Part shown: piece by piece, positions 32,301-43,100 of the stretch | How positions within the stretch are numbered: the first letter of the stretch is position 1 | Layout: each line of letters starts with the position of its first letter | Source of the DNA: Theristus sp. LFF4_11 | Lineage: Eukaryota > Nematoda > Chromadorea > Monhysterida > Xyalidae | Assembly (NCBI GenBank): GCA_030248135.1 | Contig: JASANC010001692.1 | Coordinates: 1-64,000, forward strand | Reading direction: 5' to 3' | DNA length: 64,000 bases | Position numbers and translations under genes: made by a program | Notes under the pieces: model-generated | Databases searched by the model: none | Seen by the model: the letters and a program-made list of their open reading frames with translations, nothing else | Told to the model about the DNA's origin: nothing

Positions 32301-34630
32301 GAACATTTTCGGTCGCAGTGGAACTCAGTCGCACAGTTTGTCGATTCGGTTGATATCGGTCGCGCTCAACAGTGACACAGTTCGGCTTTTTTATTTTGTT
32401 TAGACTCTCCGGCTTTTCCTGGACGGCATGGGCTACATTTTGCATTTTTTTTGTTTTTTTGGTTTGATTTCAAAAACGTTTTGAAATTGTTTGTCGTCGT
32501 TACAATCGACAATTGTGGATTATTATTTGTTCGCGTGTGAAAGTTGTATGCGTTTTTTAGGCGACTGAAGAGACGTTGAAATGGTTCAAAGTCGAATACG
32601 GTAATCCGGACCAAATCGAGATCATCAGCCTGAGCGGGAATTATTGCGTCGACAAGAAACCGTCGGCCATGAATTTGTGAGTGTTCTTTTATTCTACTTT
32701 CCGTTATCCCGTGATTCCAACAAGTTTGCTTTTCGGCTATATTGGAATGAAAGCTTGCTATCTTTATAGATTCAACCACTGTTTACGTGGAATTTTTAGT
32801 TTGAATTTTGATTTTTGTTCGTTGCAGAATCGAAGGTCGCGGGAAATCAGTGGTTGCGGAATGCGTTATTTCCGGTGCAGCAGTTCGCAAGATTCTGCAC
32901 ACAACTGTGGAACGTTTAATTGAGGTTGGTGAGGAGTTTTTGCAGAACCAGTTTAGTTTTGCAGTTCTTTTAAAATATCATCTTTTATTTTTGTCCCGCG
33001 ACTCAATGCGCTGATAGACTAGTAAACAGTTTCTCGCATGACGTTGGAATTCTAAATTGGCAAAGTGATCCGAATCTCGGTCGAGTGAGTCACTTAGGTG
33101 ACTTTGAAGAGCCACATAAAGATCGAAACTTCGTTTCGACGTCTGCAAACGCACTGAGTCGCAGAACCCAAACAATTGATAATAACTGAGCTGAAATAAA
33201 CGTCACAGAGTTTTTGTCCGCTTTTTCCAGGTGAACAACTCGAAGCACATCGGCTCGGCAATGGCCGGCTCGATCGGCGGCTTCAACGCGCATGCTGCTA
33301 ACATCATCACGGCGGTTTTCATCGCCACCGGACAGGTGCAGTCAAAATGATACGCGTTCTGAGCTGCCGGCACTTTGATGGAGCTCGCTGATTGGTCACA
33401 CATTTTGTCAGGCGGGCGAACCTGCCGCCAATCAGCTGTGATTGAGTCTCCGTCTCTGATTGATTCGTAAAATGCAGTCGCTTGATTGATGATTTAATGG
33501 ATTTTTTTTGAAATATTTCAGAGATCACATTTTGGAAAAAAACACTTTTCCATATACAGGACGCCGCGCAGAACATCAGCAGCAGCAACTGTATGACGCT
33601 GCTTGAGGCGCAAACGAGTGCAGCGAACGAGCGAGACCCCGATTTGTACATGTCGTGCACCATGAACAGTCTGGAAGTGGGCACTATTGGCGGCGGCACC
33701 GTGCTCCCACCGCAGCGCGCTTGTCTTGAGGTTGGTTGGGGTTGGTGGTGGTGTTCCCTGGGGGGAGAGAAATTGTGTGGAATTATTCATTTGATCATTC
33801 GACTGGAATAAATCGTCGCGTCTGTAGCGCAGGTGTAGGGCTTTCGTCTACCGTTCGGTAGGTGGAAAGTTCGAACCTCGCTGCGGACAAGACACACAAT
33901 GGAGAAACTAAAGTGACCGACAAGAACATGTAATAGTCTACTCCCTCCAGAGCCGAGGGTAAATTGGGCTCGAGGCAGTATTGTCCGTTTCCGCCGGAGT
34001 TTGGTATCTTTGGGTTTCCGGAACCGGCGCGCGAACAAATAAATAAAAAAAAATTGCTGATTCGGCCAAAACACCACAAAACCAATAATTAATCCATTGT
34101 ACGAGATTCACGCTGTTTTTCGAAAACCTCCGTTCCAGATGCTCGGCTGTGCCGGCGGCAGCGAACAGCCTGCTGGTGCGCACGCGTGCCAACTGGCACG
34201 GATTATCTGTGCCACCGTGCTTGCAGCGGAGTTGTCGCTGTTGGCTGCGTTGACGTCCGGTGATCTCGTCAAGTCGCACATCACTTATAATCGGTACGCT
34301 TCTTTTGGATTTTTGAACTGAAAATCATTAACACGTAACATCAGAAGATCCTTGAAATTAGCACACACACACTTCACTTCTGTAGACCAGATTATTTTGA
34401 AAAAAAAAATTTGAAAACTGAAAACCATTCTTTTTTTCAGATCAGCCCTGAATCTCCACTCTCCGTCAACGGGTGCACTGCGCAGTGCGGCTGGCCCGAA
34501 CGACGCTCGCGCTTCACTGGTGCCACCCGGGCAGCTGTCAGCATCGTCGAGCTCGTCCTCGATGCGTAACGCGACGGCGCGCGCCATTCGCGGCTACTTC
34601 GATCCGAACGCCTGCAGTCATTTCATTTGA
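29374..34630 (+). CDS. HMG-CoA reductase, soluble form (580 aa)
   Basis: Class I HMG-CoA reductase: HMG-CoA + 2 NADPH to mevalonate + CoA, first committed step of the mevalonate pathway. Thirteen exons, all phases consistent: 29374-29473, 29973-30270, 30636-30720, 31422-31580, 31777-31865, 31958-32029, 32150-32255, 32561-32676, 32828-32924, 33231-33335, 33560-33730, 34139-34293, 34441-34630. Motifs: ENVLGY (168-173), TTEG with catalytic Glu199, DAMGMNM (294-300), DKKPSA with catalytic Lys335, GQDAAQN with catalytic Asp410, GTIGGGT (450-456), LVKSH with catalytic His513. Ser519 in NRSALNL aligns with the AMPK-regulated serine of the mammalian enzyme. From the Met in exon 1 only about 100 mostly polar residues precede the catalytic region, so the sterol-sensing membrane domain is absent and the enzyme should be soluble. 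The tail is Ser-rich, ending CSHFI. A poly(A) signal AATAAA lies at about 35387. Confidence 0.96.
29768..29950. mobile_element. MITE family A, copy 2, in HMG-CoA reductase intron 1
   Basis: GAATCAGCTGATTGATTGGT and TGGTGATCACGTGACGCATG on the left are mirrored by CATGCATCAGGTGATCACCG and ACCAATCAGCTAATTGCC on the right; the ends have decayed. A (GGAC)n run is in the middle. It ends 22 bases before exon 2, so its right end supplies part of the polypyrimidine/acceptor region. Confidence 0.8.
30749..30925. repeat. Dispersed repeat R1, copy 1, in HMG-CoA reductase intron 3
   Basis: Shares CAGGGTTTTTACAC-like start, GGTGTCTGAGACACC, AGACACCTAAAATTC, GGGAAATGCGTTT and AAAACACTGTATTTG with 57240-57420. 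Function unknown; probably a small transposon. Confidence 0.6.
33825..34055 (+). mobile_element. tRNA-derived SINE (family S2) in HMG-CoA reductase intron 11
   Basis: The head GTCTGTAGCGCAGGTGTAGG (box A-like) and AAAGTTCGAACCTCGC (box B-like) are followed by about 130 bases of unrelated body and an A-rich end, CAAATAAATAAAAAAAAA. The anticodon region is degenerate, so it is not a functional tRNA. It differs from the CAA-tailed SINE family of this window. Confidence 0.8.
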
Positions 34631-35412
34631 ACGCATCGAATCTCGGCTTCAATGGTGGATCTGAGCTTTTGAGACTCGTTCAACGCTGAAAACTCGGCAT
34701 TGAATTCTCTTCGTGAACTCGTACAGACGAACTGAATAGGTGAAGCTGTTTTCGTTATCGAACTGCATTTTTTTGCAACTTGCTGATCGGCTGCATCGTG
34801 TCGCGGCGTACGACTCGGAAGAATCGAGTTCTGATAATCAAGCAGGTGTTGTTCAAACATTTTTATTGTGCACTCCTGGTCATATATTTTATAAGTTGTT
34901 TCTGTTGAGGTTGTGGGCGTGGGTTACACCAAAGTCCTGAACTTGGCCATTTTTATCATGTGATAGATATTGATTTACCAGCTGGTTTGTTACCTACCTT
35001 GGCATATGGATCTGTCAGATAGGCTACGTTTGCATTTGCGTTTCCATTAATATCTTTCAAATCTCGCTCTTTTCTTCTTGTTGCTTTGTGGTGGCAAAAA
35101 GTCATAATTATTGTGTTGTTATGGTTTCGTGGCCCCTGTCGCCCAGAAACCGCACCGGCTCTGATGTTCTGCCTGGTGTCCGTCGCACTGACGAGCCAGG
35201 GGGCACCGCATATGCGTCTACCTGGCGAAACCGCAAACAGCGAACTTCATGTGCTCCGAAGTGACACCAATTGACAATAGTAACAACATGCGAAAACTCT
35301 TTAAACCACCGTTTCATTAACACTCAGTTTATATTCAGAAGCTTTATGAAACGTGCGATACTTTACTCACTGTGCTCTTAAAGCTCAATAAAAGATGTTG
35401 AAACCTTGTTCA
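34631..35412. other. 3' untranslated/intergenic interval between convergent genes
   Basis: Tail-to-tail spacer of the reductase (+) and the MBLAC1-like gene (-). AATAAA at about 35387 on + is a plausible reductase poly(A) signal and lies only about 25 bases before the stop codon of the opposite gene. No further exon recognised. Confidence 0.5.
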
Positions 35413-36700
35413 TCACGATGCTGAAACAGTTTGCTCAACAAAGAATCCCCTTCCATGACCGGGAATTATGTATTCGGCTTGTTTTAGAATCGAATCTCTA
35501 GAACGTTTCTGTTGCTCAGTGTTGACACTGTTTCGCTGCCAAATGCTGGCGTCGTTGAGGTCGGCTTCGCATTCAAACAAGTCTCCTGTAGAGAGCAAGG
35601 AACAATCATGACAAATACTGATTGGCTGTATCCCACTTTTACAGCCAATGAGCGCATAGCTTTCACAAGTCGATCCAACCAATCATCGTGGGCGGACGCA
35701 CCTGCGATGCAGACCGTTTTGCTGTCTGGATCGTCGACAAACACCGCGAGATCGCAATCGGTGTGGCCGGCAAACTTTTCGATGGTGACTTTGTCGCTCA
35801 GCAAGTGTGGCTCGCTCTGAAAGGCTTGCTCTGCTTACAGTATTAATTGGAAACGGCTTATGTCACGTGTGCTTTGTGATGTTCCGTGCTGTTGTTCCAG
35901 CCAAAAGACGCACAAACACACTGGCACGTGCGCGCTGAGGAGTCACTACAACGCACAATGTCGTTCACGTGCCAGTGCGTTTGTCCGTCATCCGGTCCAA
36001 GGTCCGGTTCACATCATCGCAAGGTCCAAGCACATGCAAAAATGAACAGTCCTTGGATAATGGTTCTTTCATTCGTTTCCGAACACTGCCCTACCCAATC
36101 AATAGCTCGATATCGATTCGGCGGCGCCGACCAATCAGCGTTGAGCACAATTTCGGCATTCGAGAACAACGCTATGTTGCCGATGTGGTCAATGTGGCCG
36201 TGCGTGCAAATCACGTGCGTCACGATGCCACATGGGACGTCGACCGCATTGAGCGCTGGATGAAAAAAATGGAAGATTGTTTGCGAAAATGTGGTTTTTT
36301 TGAATAAGTGTGCACAAACGACCGGGTTGCGCGAGCAAGCGTCAGCGTTCACATGGAAGCTGAAGCGTATGTGTGCCTGTGTGTTTGTTTGGGAGTGAAA
36401 CAATACTGCACAACGTGCATAGTCTTTTGAAAGAATCTGTCCGGTTTTACATCGAAAGTGCGACCTAGTGATCATTCAGAAAGTTTCAAACGAAGACAAA
36501 GATACAAATTGGCGTTTCAACGATTTACCCTCACTAACAAACTCACCGTCAATGAGTTTCTTCGATTCATACGGTGCACCACAATCGACGAGACAAACAA
36601 TGGAGCCCTCACGAATCAAGGTGACCGACGCGTGCGCGGTGCACCACGTTTCGTCAATCGAGGCGCAGTCTCCGGACAGGACTTCCACAATTTTCGTCAT
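35413..36700 (-). CDS. MBLAC1/SWIP-10-like metallo-beta-lactamase-fold protein (200 aa)
   Basis: Single-domain metallo-beta-lactamase fold hydrolase. Exons on the minus strand: 36700-36547, 36255-36095, 35816-35702, 35585-35413, with phases 1, 0 and 1 all consistent. Start ATG at 36700 (MTKIVEVLSG). Metal-site residues are all visible: THGHIDHIGN (His70, His72, Asp74, His75), FAGHTD (His123), GDLFE (Asp145) and IIPGHG (His187). The end SRDSILKQAEYIIPGHG matches the MBLAC1 pattern. In human cells MBLAC1 acts as a ribonuclease in replication-dependent histone pre-mRNA processing; its worm relative SWIP-10 acts in glia. Which role applies here is not shown by sequence. No signal peptide. It converges on the reductase gene. 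Confidence 0.9.
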
Positions 36701-37123
36701 TTTGCGTTTCCTGTTATTGTGCGGAAAAAGGTTCTCGAATGAGAGGATGTGATATGTGAATAAAATTGATAATTTTTCAGACGTACTGTGTTTTTGGTTT
36801 GTTAAAAACCGCTGACCCTGTATCGCGGTCCTTGTCTCAGCAGGATCTGTATTCAACACCTGATTAAACTGGGAACTGTGTTAAAGTTTTTGATCTGAAT
36901 TCTGACTGAATATGCTTTTCGACCTCGAGCGTCGAGCGAGATGAGGTGCTGCTGCGGCTGTTGCTGCTGCAAATGAAGCATTTTTTCGAAAATAAATCGG
37001 CATTTTTGTTTTTAATCCATTCAAAAAAAATTTTCGATTTTTGTTTCAACCCTACAACCGAGTCAAACGTTCTACAAAAAATTAGATTCATTGGTAATTT
37101 CGGTCTCTCACGAGTCACGCACG

Positions 37124-40100
37124 ATGCTGCGCGCGACGCGACCCCCTGAAAATATCTGTGCCAGTTTGATCGGCGACGACCTCGATCGACTCGTTGAGCC
37201 GTTGACGCCGTATCACGTAGGGGTTTTGGTATTTTTTGTTGTTTTGAGATTCAAGAGTTTTTGGCGTCATTCTCATGGAGGTGAAGTCTGTGGTGTGTTA
37301 TTTTCAATTTCAACCAATCAGAGCATCTTTGTATGAGAACTGAATTTCTTTTGTGTTTTTCCAAGTGCAATCGAACATAAAAACCTCCGTTTTTCTTCTT
37401 TTGGCTTGTTCGACGCAAGCTCATTGATTGGTTGATTTCCTGCACCAGTTCCATCAACCAATGACTGAAGTTGAAGTACAGTGTGGGCCAAAAAAAAGGT
37501 TCCATTTTCAAACTGCTGTCACTGGCTGGTATTTCAATATTATGAGCTGAAATTTTCAGCATTGATAAAACATGTGATGCCATTTTTCTGACAAAATTTT
37601 TATCCAGTTTGGTCAAGTAGATTCAGTTTTACAGCACAATGTTTAAAAATTCCCAAATTTTCAAAAAAACGGATTTTTAACCAAGAATTTAACAACGAAT
37701 CATTGCTCATAGACATCCAAATCATCATCAAGGTTTGTCGTCCGGCAGCGACTGAATGGAATTTAACGCGAAACTGGCGAGTCACTGCAGAAAAACTTTC
37801 AGATTGCTCCCACCAGATAGCACACCAGACCCGTTGTTCTGCTGTCCACTTAACCATGACGAAACTGCAGAAAACTGAAACTGAATCACTGTTTTATTCA
37901 AACCGCAGAAAAACTTTTCAAAAGAAACAAATTAACAGACAGAGCAACACAGAAAACAAAAAATCAACTGAACAATGCTTTCTGTCGCAGTCGCATGGCT
38001 GCTGACTCGAGTCCGTTGTGAAACATCAAAATTTCGCTCGAGGTGCTCAAATGCAATTCAAGTGTGAGACCTTTCCACTCTGAGCGCACGATTTGAACTG
38101 TCACGGGTATCCAAAAAGACCAACTTGTCACCTTCGCAACAGTTTCAAAATTGCATCACGCATCTTGATACTAATTTTTTCTTGCACTCATTTTAGTCAA
38201 TTTGTTGATTTTTCGAGCTTTTTAGAAAATCTGCCACAGTGAGCGCTAGGAATTATATATCGGAAAAAAATTTTTGTCAGTAAAATGGCAACGCATGTTT
38301 TATCAGTGCTGAAAATTTCAGCTCATAATATTAAAACACCAGCCAGTGACAGCAATTTGAAAATGGAACCTTTTTTTGGCCCACCCTGTATATAGAAAAT
38401 TTACAAATCGTGAAATTAGATGTTCACAGCAACACGGAAACCCGCTGATGATGGTGTTTTACTAGGCGAGGTACGTTGAGCTGTCAGTTTCATTGACACA
38501 TTGCTGATCGTTTTTTCAGGCTGCCCTGTATCTGTTGATTCGACGATGTTGTGACGCGAGCGAACAACACGAACTGTTGCCTTGCGATCGAACGGACCTG
38601 GCGATAATGCTGCTTGAGTTGATTCAGGCTTGTGAAAACAGTTCGGGTTCGGGTTTCACAACTTTCGTGGGTCCATGGAATCTTTGTGTCACCTTTTCTA
38701 CCCGTCCCGCAACCGAACGTTTTCGCTAAAAATGAGGTGAACCTTTTGCAAACACTTGAGAACAAACAAGCCAAGCCAAAAAAACGATCATTTTCCAGGA
38801 GAACAATCTCAGTTTCGACGACTTGTGCGAGCGCGTGCGCGCAGCGGAGGTGGAATGCATTTTCAACGGATTTCTCGATTTGTTAGTTTCTTTCGAATTC
38901 CTGACCTTTACTGTAGCAAACGTTGGTGAAATTCCCGCCCAACGGGTAAAAGTTTGATTGGCGTCTTGTTTTTAGTTTACAAGAGATTTTTTGTTACTGT
39001 TTTTTTCTATTCAGAATTCGCGAGAATCGCAGTCAGGAGCAAATGCTGTGCTCAGTGCCGTTCACTTACTCGGAGTTCTGTTCGGAGTTTGTTCGCAAGG
39101 ACAGTTTACTTGGTCCGTTCGTGTTCTTTTGCTTACTAATTACTGACCGAACAGGAAGAGTTTTATCGTGTCAACTCAAGAAAAGGCTCCGATTGGTTGT
39201 CTGTGGAATGCGCTTCAGTTTCATTGGATCCGAGCCAGACTTTCATGGCGTCTTTTGAGTGTGTGGTAATAACCAAAGAATGCTGAATGTGCCTTTGACT
39301 GTATGCGTGTCCAGCTTTCTGGTTTGGTTAGAAAACCTTCCTTATTCACTTGCCTGACGCTTAGAGGGCGCTGAATGGTACCGAACGGAGCTTTTTTTGA
39401 ATGCTGATATCTCCGCCCACCGGTTCCAGAAACCCGAACATTTGAAACCCCGAAACTCCGGTGGCTTTTTGGGGGCAGCTTTTAACGGCTGGCGTTGTTG
39501 TGTCCCTGGACTCGAACTCAAGCCCCTTTGTTGTCTCCCTGATTCGCAGGCCACTTCGTGCGCAAGTTGTCCCTGTCCTACCAACGTACGGCGCAGTCGT
39601 TCACGTTGGTGATCGCGTTTCGACGTGCCTGGCTCGCGTACACGGCGACGTGCCCGAGAATGCCGGACAACCCGGAGAACGACGACGATAAAATGGAGGA
39701 GGGGGAATGGCGGGAGCGTGGCGACACTTCAGTGCGACAGAATGGCGTTGCCGTCGTTGACAGGTGGCAGTTGGTTTTGGCAAGTGGTGGCAGTTCGGAA
39801 AACACAGTGTAGAGTGAATCGAGTTTCGTTTCTTGAAAATGTTCCATTTGTTTTTTTTTGTTTGGTCGCATTGCGCAGCGACAGACGAGCACAGCGCCCC
39901 ATTGAAGAAACTACGGTCGAACTCTAAATTATAGGGAATCCGCTGATTGGTTGGGATTACGGTATGCATTCTTTCTGTGCAAACCAAACTCCGGCCCCAC
40001 AGTGCAATGCCTGCACAGAAAACATGCATACCGTATTCCCAACCAATCAGCTGATTCCCTGTAATTTAGAATTCGACTGTACTGGTGTAATCTCGTTTGT

Positions 40101-43100
40101 TAGTTACTGTACAAACGAAAGTGCTTTTGAACGGACTTCTAATCAAAACAACAGCTCCAAATTTAGCACGTTTTGCAGCCGCCCCAACTTGATAATCACA
40201 AGGACGCCCACCAAAGGCACTGAAGCACCCGACGGCACAGATTCTCCCATGACCGTTCGTCAAGCCCTCAGTTTCATCAACAGACAGGTTTCTGTCTCTT
40301 ACTTTGTGTTTTTTGTCAATTTGTCAATTATTGCGAACACACTATCCGTCCATCCCTAATTCATATCCATAATTTCTGTGCAGACATACCTGCTGCAAAC
40401 AAAGCCGCACGAAGCGAAGAGTTCCGCTGAAATTGAGCAAGCGATCCGGTCCATAAGACGGCGTCTGCCGGCGCTGCATGAAGTGGTTGGTAGTGTGTTT
40501 TCGTTTGGCTGTGCGACTCTGTGCGTTTGCAGACGTAGAAAGGAATTTTAGTTTCTTCCTTTGCTTGATGCGGCAATTCAAAAATGGCCCTGGAGACGCA
40601 GCCATATCTCGGGCGCGCATTGAGTTGCTGGACCAAAAGAAAAGATAATACACGATTTATGAAATTGCAGTTTCTGAAAACAACACTTCCACCGATTTGA
40701 TTTAAAGTTTTATTGTTCCTATCCTATCCTTTTTTGCTTTATTGAGCTACCAAGCATTTTTTCAGTTCCGTTTACGCACGTTGAATGCGTTGCGAGACAA
40801 CGATTTCTACGCGGCCAGTGCTGCTGTGCACGACTATTTTGACTGGAGTTGCGTGCAGGTTGGTTGAGCAGGGGGACTCTTTGCTTTGGTTCCATTCATT
40901 TTCTTTTCTGTCGTACCAGAAACTCACCATGGAACCGCATTTTGCATGCGGTTAGCTGCTTGGTTGGCTGGCTGGCATCAAGTTCGGTTTGCTGATTACG
41001 ATTGGTCGCGAAGTTGTTTTTGGCGACCGAACACTGCTCTCACACACGTGATGTCGATATCTGATGCTATACGGTGCACACTCACAAACAAACACACAGG
41101 CACACCACACCGTGATATTGCTCCCTGACTGTGTGTGGATCTTTTGCATGCCTTCGTGTTGTGACGAGGACTGTGCAATAAGATCAGACAAAAAATTTAC
41201 AGTCACAGAAAGTGCGCGGTGTTCAGACAAGGACTTTATGATCAATCAGCTTTTACGATGCGCAACCAATCAGCGTGCTCCGTTGCAGGCGCTCCGGGGC
41301 GGAGTCGACACGGACGACATCTGCCGGCTGCACAACGGTGCGCTCCGCTATGCGCCGCTGATGTTCGCGCGCATTTGTCGACAGTTCAATCTGCGGTCAG
41401 CTTTTTTCCAACATTTTTGTCAGTTTGCTTTCTTGTGTTTTTTATACCTAAAAAAGTAAAAATTTTGCAAAACTTTTTTTCCGGAGGCTAAGAAAAACGC
41501 TGTCACTTTTCGTCTGTGAAATTGCGGAAGATTTTTTGTTGCGTTTTCGTGTTCAGCAATCGTGCCGTCTGCGCACTGCAAGAATGCATACGCACGTCGC
41601 AGGAATGTGGCGACTCGCTCGCGATACAATACGCGCTCGTTGGTGTTTTTTTTGATTTTCTGAAACTGTCAATTGTAAATTTGTTCATCATTCTGACATT
41701 CGAGTCCGATCATGGAGCTGGCTTCTGGAGCTGCTTGCAATAGTCAGTTAGCACAAATTCAAAAGCACTCAGCCAGCCGTTGATTTACAGTTCGACTGTA
41801 CCGTATGTATTCTATTGCAGGCGGTTCATTACCGGGTGTTTTTTTTGTCTGTTGACCGTTTCAAATGTCTGGTTTTGTTCATAAAACTTTATCGATTTGG
41901 CTTCTCTTTATTCAGGCTGAACTCTGCGCGCTGCCGAATGGAAAACGAGGCGCCGAACTGCAACGATTGGCTGATTTGGCGATGACGGAGAAAACTGAGG
42001 ATGAGGTGAGCAGAGAGAAAGAGGAAAACGCTCGTGGCTTTTTGCTGTTCCGAATTTTTCAAAGCATGACAAACAGTCTTCTATTGAATTTTTACCGCTC
42101 AAGCTCTCCCATTTCAGTTTCCTCTCCTCTCTGAAGTAAAGTGAAAAGTTTTTTGTATTTGCAGCTTCCCCCACCAGTACCAGAACCCAAAGTTTTTTTT
42201 TCCAAATGGCCGAATTATTGTGCAACGGCCAGCCGTTTTCAGCTGAACCAGCTGCCAGCTTCGGTGTGCGCGAGTCTTCGCCTGTTGAGCCGACGTGCGC
42301 GCTACCAAAACGCCGTCGTTCACCATCAGAATGGTGACAGCGTCGCAAAGTTTGTGTTGTTGTTTTTTGATTTCGTGTCTTCTTGCTTTTGTTTTTTGGT
42401 CTTTATCTGGCATCGTTCTGGAAAAAACAGCATGGTTTTTGGTTTACAGTGTCGGCGGCTGAGCTGGTTTTGTTAGTTTTTCAGTCAGATGTCATTTTTT
42501 GACTAATGACTGCAATTTTTACGACTCAGTGTTTATCGTTCACTTTCTTTGGAGAAAGATTAACACCGTTTGCAAATAAGAGTGGGGGGGTCTAGCGCTA
42601 CATGGGAAAGTTTTTAAACCAAGGGTGCAGGGACATTCTACTAATCAAGGCGCTTCAGGTTTACCCCCTGAGTACCCTCTGATTATGCCTATAAAGGTTG
42701 TTTTTAGGGTGCGGAAGTTGAAAAACCCTCGATTTTTTGCGATTTTTCGCAAAGTGTACCTTTTTAGCCCTACCGTATCTCGTAGTTGCACAGTTTCTGG
42801 AACCTCACACAATATTCACGTGAAAGATCTTGCGGAGTACTTTAAGGCCCTGTATCAATGAGCCCTTGCAAGGGGGGTCTCTGAGGCGCTACGACGCTAG
42901 TTAAAATTACTTTTTTTTAAAAATTACGCTATTTTTTTAAAACATTTTTTTGAGCTTATAAACACAATTTTTCGATTTTCATTTTTGGTTCTACAGGGAG
43001 GTTTTCGGGGTCGCTGAATTCGAATCTGATCTTAGATTTTTGCCCCGGGCATTTTTTTGCTTTAAAATTGCGCAAAAACACATTTTTTTTGCGTTTTCCA

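Noticed and set aside
33828..33905. Functional tRNA gene
   Set aside because: Box A and box B look right but the acceptor and anticodon arms do not pair well and a SINE body and A-rich tail follow.
42625..42861. 78-residue protein repeated at 45000-45266
   Set aside because: Both copies are arms of the palindrome inside an APC5 intron; no domain or transposase motif.
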